Shown here one piece after another: positions 31,026-33,532 of a DNA stretch of 33,532 nucleotides. Position 1 is the first letter of the stretch; each line of letters starts with the position of its first letter. The DNA lies in the NCBI GenBank assembly GCA_015680685.1, contig MNCI01030123.1:886145-919676 (forward strand), in the 5' to 3' direction. The position numbers were made by a program, and so were the translations under genes. The notes beneath the pieces are model-generated. The model was not told the origin of the DNA, did no database searches, and worked only from the letters and a program-made list of their open reading frames with translations. The stretch comes from Gnetum montanum. Lineage: Eukaryota > Streptophyta > Gnetopsida > Gnetales > Gnetaceae.

Positions 31026-32005
31026 AAAGGAAGTTACAATTATTTGGTGCTAGCCCAGGGCTATGTACTATATCGTTTGCTTATAGGGTTACCATTAGAT
31101 CCAAGGCACACTCTTTATAAAGACATTCTAAGACTCTAAGCCAAGGAGAGAATCCTTAGGTGCACTTACCTCATCAACATGTTGGTCCGTTAAAAGGGTG
31201 TACCTATTCCAAAGTTACCTTCATTTAAAGGCAAGTGAAGTCTTAGTGAGTACATAGAGAAGAGGAGTTCTTCTCACATTGTAGCAAAAATACCTAGCAC
31301 TAGATTACCAAAACAAAAGAAGGAGCCCTCACCATAGTTGAGAAGATCAAAATCTTCTAAAGTTTAAATTACTTCCTCTCTAAAGAGTATATTTATACCC
31401 ATTGCCTAAGCCATTGGGAAGCTTGGAAGGAACCTTTCTTACTTATGTAAGAGCTTAGATGAGGTTGGGATTCCTTCTCCCTCCAAGGGGTAGGTATTTA
31501 AGGAGGTCACCACTCCTATCTCTGACAACAAGGAGGATGCTCTTGTTCCTTGATGCCATTATTCAGTAGTAGGCACCTCACATACTTATGACTTAAGGAA
31601 GGAGTCAAATTTTGAGCCACAGGCACCCCCAATTCCTGCTCAAGGGGAGCACCATGCTTCCATGTAGCAGCTAAAGCATCATGTTCCATTCCTCCTACTT
31701 CTACTTTTCCATTTCATGTTGATGTTCCTAACTCTTTTGAGCAACAAGCTATGGAGAGCATCTTTGGGACCACATTTCAATGGATTCTAGTTCAACAATT
31801 ACTAGCTCCAGCAACTTCCTCTCAATTTTGAGTGAAGATTCATCCTAGGTAGGCTCTAGTGTAGTGAATTGATTTCTCAAATGAGGACACTTAAAAATCT
31901 AGCCATCCTAGTAGTAGCAGTGATGGTGATGAGGAGGAGACCTATTATCCATCTCAAGAAGTGATGGATTTTGAATCTAAGGATGCTATTGAGGTTAGCG
32001 ATTGA
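31017..32005 (+). pseudogene. Unrecognised ORF of element D with acidic Ser-rich tail
   Basis: Function unknown. A second frame starts at ATG 31017, inside the end of the gag remnant, and reads 'GSYNYLVLAQGYVLYRLLIG' and then 'LPLDPRHTLYKDILRL'. It continues to about 31665 with about ten stops and no detected frameshift, then in a shifted frame to TGA 32003. The middle is basic and Ser/Pro-rich. The end is Ser-rich and acidic ('SSSSDGDEEETYYPSQEV', 'DFESKDAIEVSD'). It has no copia protease, integrase or reverse transcriptase motif. Replacement of gag-pol by a foreign or self-evolved ORF is the simplest reading. Confidence 0.6.
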
Positions 32006-32451
32006 GACCTTGGCAGCTTGGTTATTCTCTCCTTTTGGTAATCAAAAAGGATGAGACATTTTGTGACTCTCACATATGTGATTTTGGGACATTGCACATA
32101 TGTGATTGATCTATGGATAGCTATACTTCGAGATGCTTATGGACAATTTGATGTAAGACATTTTGTATATGGTTATGGATAGATGGTATGTTTTCCAATT
32201 ATCTCTATGGTCTATTCATTTCTATTTTACCTCTTTTACTTGACTCACATCCTATTGATCCTCCATGCTTATCCTAATCCATCGTTGCCATAGGAATTTA
32301 TATGTCTTTATGCTATTCTCACAATATCATTTATGATAATTGTGTATATATATTAATATATATCTATAGGTTTGTCCTTTTTGGTTACGTTCAAAAAGGG
32401 AAAGAAGTATTGTGCTAGGCTAACACATTTTCTTAAGTTTTGGACATTACC
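32006..32451 (+). other. 3' untranslated interior of element D
   Basis: T-rich sequence without a frame. It carries 'ttggtaatcaaaaaggatg' (32036) and 'ttcaaaaagggaaag' (32388), both resembling the 'caaaaaggggaaga' polypurine tract, so decayed extra polypurine tracts are possible, as known from some copia lineages. Confidence 0.5.
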
Positions 32452-32465
32452 AAAAAGGGGAAGAT
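32452..32465 (+). other. Polypurine tract of element D
   Basis: 'aaaaaggggaagat' lies directly before the 3' LTR start at 32466 and is of the form usual in plant copia elements. Confidence 0.88.
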
Positions 32466-33532
32466 TGTGGACCTTATGGTTTTGATATGTTAAAACATTA
32501 AGAAAAATGGAAAATAAGTTTGTTTGCTTGGTTGTGTGATTTTTGTGCTTGTAAAACAAGAAACGAAGGATTCATCGTGCAAAGGAAGATGAAGAAAGAC
32601 ATCTCTGGGAAGCAGCAGATGTCTTGGCAAATTTGGGGTGAACTTAGAGAAAATTTAGAAAGATGTCTTTAGAAATAGTAAGAAATCTTTCCTTAGCCAA
32701 AGACATCTTTCATGAGGCAAATATGTCTTTACAAAATGCAAACCAAATATAGAAAGACATCTTCCATTGAGCAAAGACATCTTTTGAGATGGAGACTTTA
32801 GTAAGACATCTTTTAGGAAACAAAGGCATCTTCCCATAATTCAAGGCAAATTCAAAGAGACATCTCAGATGTGGGAAAGATGTCTTCCATGACTATTAGT
32901 TACTATTAGCTAGCTATTACATGAGTTTCAAGAAGGATTTAGCAACATAGCAGCTATAAGAAGGCTTGATGTGCATTGGCAAAAGTGCAAACATTGTTGT
33001 ATTCATTATACAATCATTAGTAATCATTAAATTCTTTCTTTTTCTTCATTGTCTTATCATTTTAGGATTGTAAAGTGTTTTGTACCTAATTGTACAAGGA
33101 TCAGTAAATTGAGTTGCAATCTTTTCTTGTGATTCTTATTCTTATTACCCTATGGGATTGAGTGCCTTGAGCTTCTCATGATCCTGTGGGATTGAGTTGT
33201 TAGTGTTGAAGTACAACACTCCAATGCAAAGATCAAGATTGTAAAGGTTGTGAAAGCCTTGAAACCACATTTCCAAGCTTGATGGGACATTTCGAGGTTG
33301 AGTGATTGGTGCTATGGTACAACACTTCGAAGCAAGGCTTAATGACTATATAGGATGTGATCCCTTTAACTACATTTTGAGAGCAACAGAGTCTAGAGGT
33401 TTTCTTGCAAACTATCCTCTGAGTGTAGAGTACCAAAGTTGGGGAAACACATAAATTCATGTGTGTGCTTTGTTTAATAAAGGTTTGATTTGGAAAACTT
33501 ATTCATCCCCCACAACTCCCCACCCCTCCCCC
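32466..33532 (+). repeat. Element D 3' LTR (cut by window end)
   Basis: Second copy of 29780-30852 ('tgtggaccttatgg', 'gtgcaaaggaagatgaag', 'aaccacatt'). The window ends inside its C-rich run, about 20 bases before the expected LTR end. Differences from the 5' LTR are frequent, so D is also old. Confidence 0.9.

Larger units (their letters stand above)
29780..33532 (+). mobile_element. Element D: short non-autonomous Ty1/copia element
   Basis: D has a 5' LTR (29780-30852), an initiator-Met primer site (30855), 1.6 kb of interior, a polypurine tract (32452-32465) and a 3' LTR (from 32466) cut by the window end. The interior has only a gag start and an unrecognised ORF, with no protease, integrase or reverse transcriptase. 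The interior is too short for copia pol, so the element must have relied on a relative such as C's autonomous parent. Confidence 0.85.

Overview
This window looks like nuclear, intergenic DNA of a land plant with a repeat-rich genome. It is AT-rich, contains no rRNA, tRNA, CRISPR or bacterial-type operon, and I found no host gene. Almost all of it is explained by LTR retrotransposons of plant type (Ty3/gypsy with Tat- and Athila-like Gag and protease, and Ty1/copia), nested and decayed. I cannot name the species. The density of old nested LTR elements would suit a large-genome plant such as a conifer, other gymnosperm or fern, but that is inference.

Layout. (1) Positions 1-14720 hold a gypsy element, here called B, whose 5' LTR (36-387 and 8766-9107) is split by a second gypsy element, A (393-8765). 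A has two ~1.45 kb LTRs, a tRNA-Asn-type primer site, a 24-bp tandem leader repeat, one 973-codon gag-pro frame with eight in-frame stops, a ~2.1 kb non-coding tail with a ~30-bp repeat array, and a polypurine tract. B has a tRNA-Asp-type primer site, a ~800-codon gag frame, a non-coding tail and a 3' LTR (about 13817-14720). (2) Positions 15045-17791 hold a copia element, C, on the minus strand: 5' LTR, initiator-Met primer site and gag, with pol cut off. (3) Positions 17810-18593 hold a related copia LTR, E, head-to-head with C and running into an assembly gap (18594-18729). (4) Positions about 18771-29396 hold a second B-like gypsy element, F: eroded gag, a protease remnant, then a long sense-strand reading frame (about 25427-28003) where pol would be expected. 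(5) Positions 29780-33532 hold a copia element, D: 5' LTR, primer site, a short gag start, an unrecognised ORF, polypurine tract and a 3' LTR that runs off the window.

The common theme is that no reverse transcriptase, RNase H or integrase was recognised in 33 kb, although four elements have both LTRs. A, B, D and F therefore look like gag-, gag-pro- or ORF-bearing non-autonomous elements (compare the plant TR-GAG and LARD classes) that would have needed pol from relatives. The points most worth a second look are: a ~30-bp motif that occurs both inside A's gag coding sequence and as a 12-copy array in its 3' non-coding tail; the extra ORFs of F and D; arrays of inverted TGTCTC-type motifs in the copia LTRs; an A-rich tract at the same place in A, B and F; and coding frames that have filled with stops while staying almost free of frameshifts.
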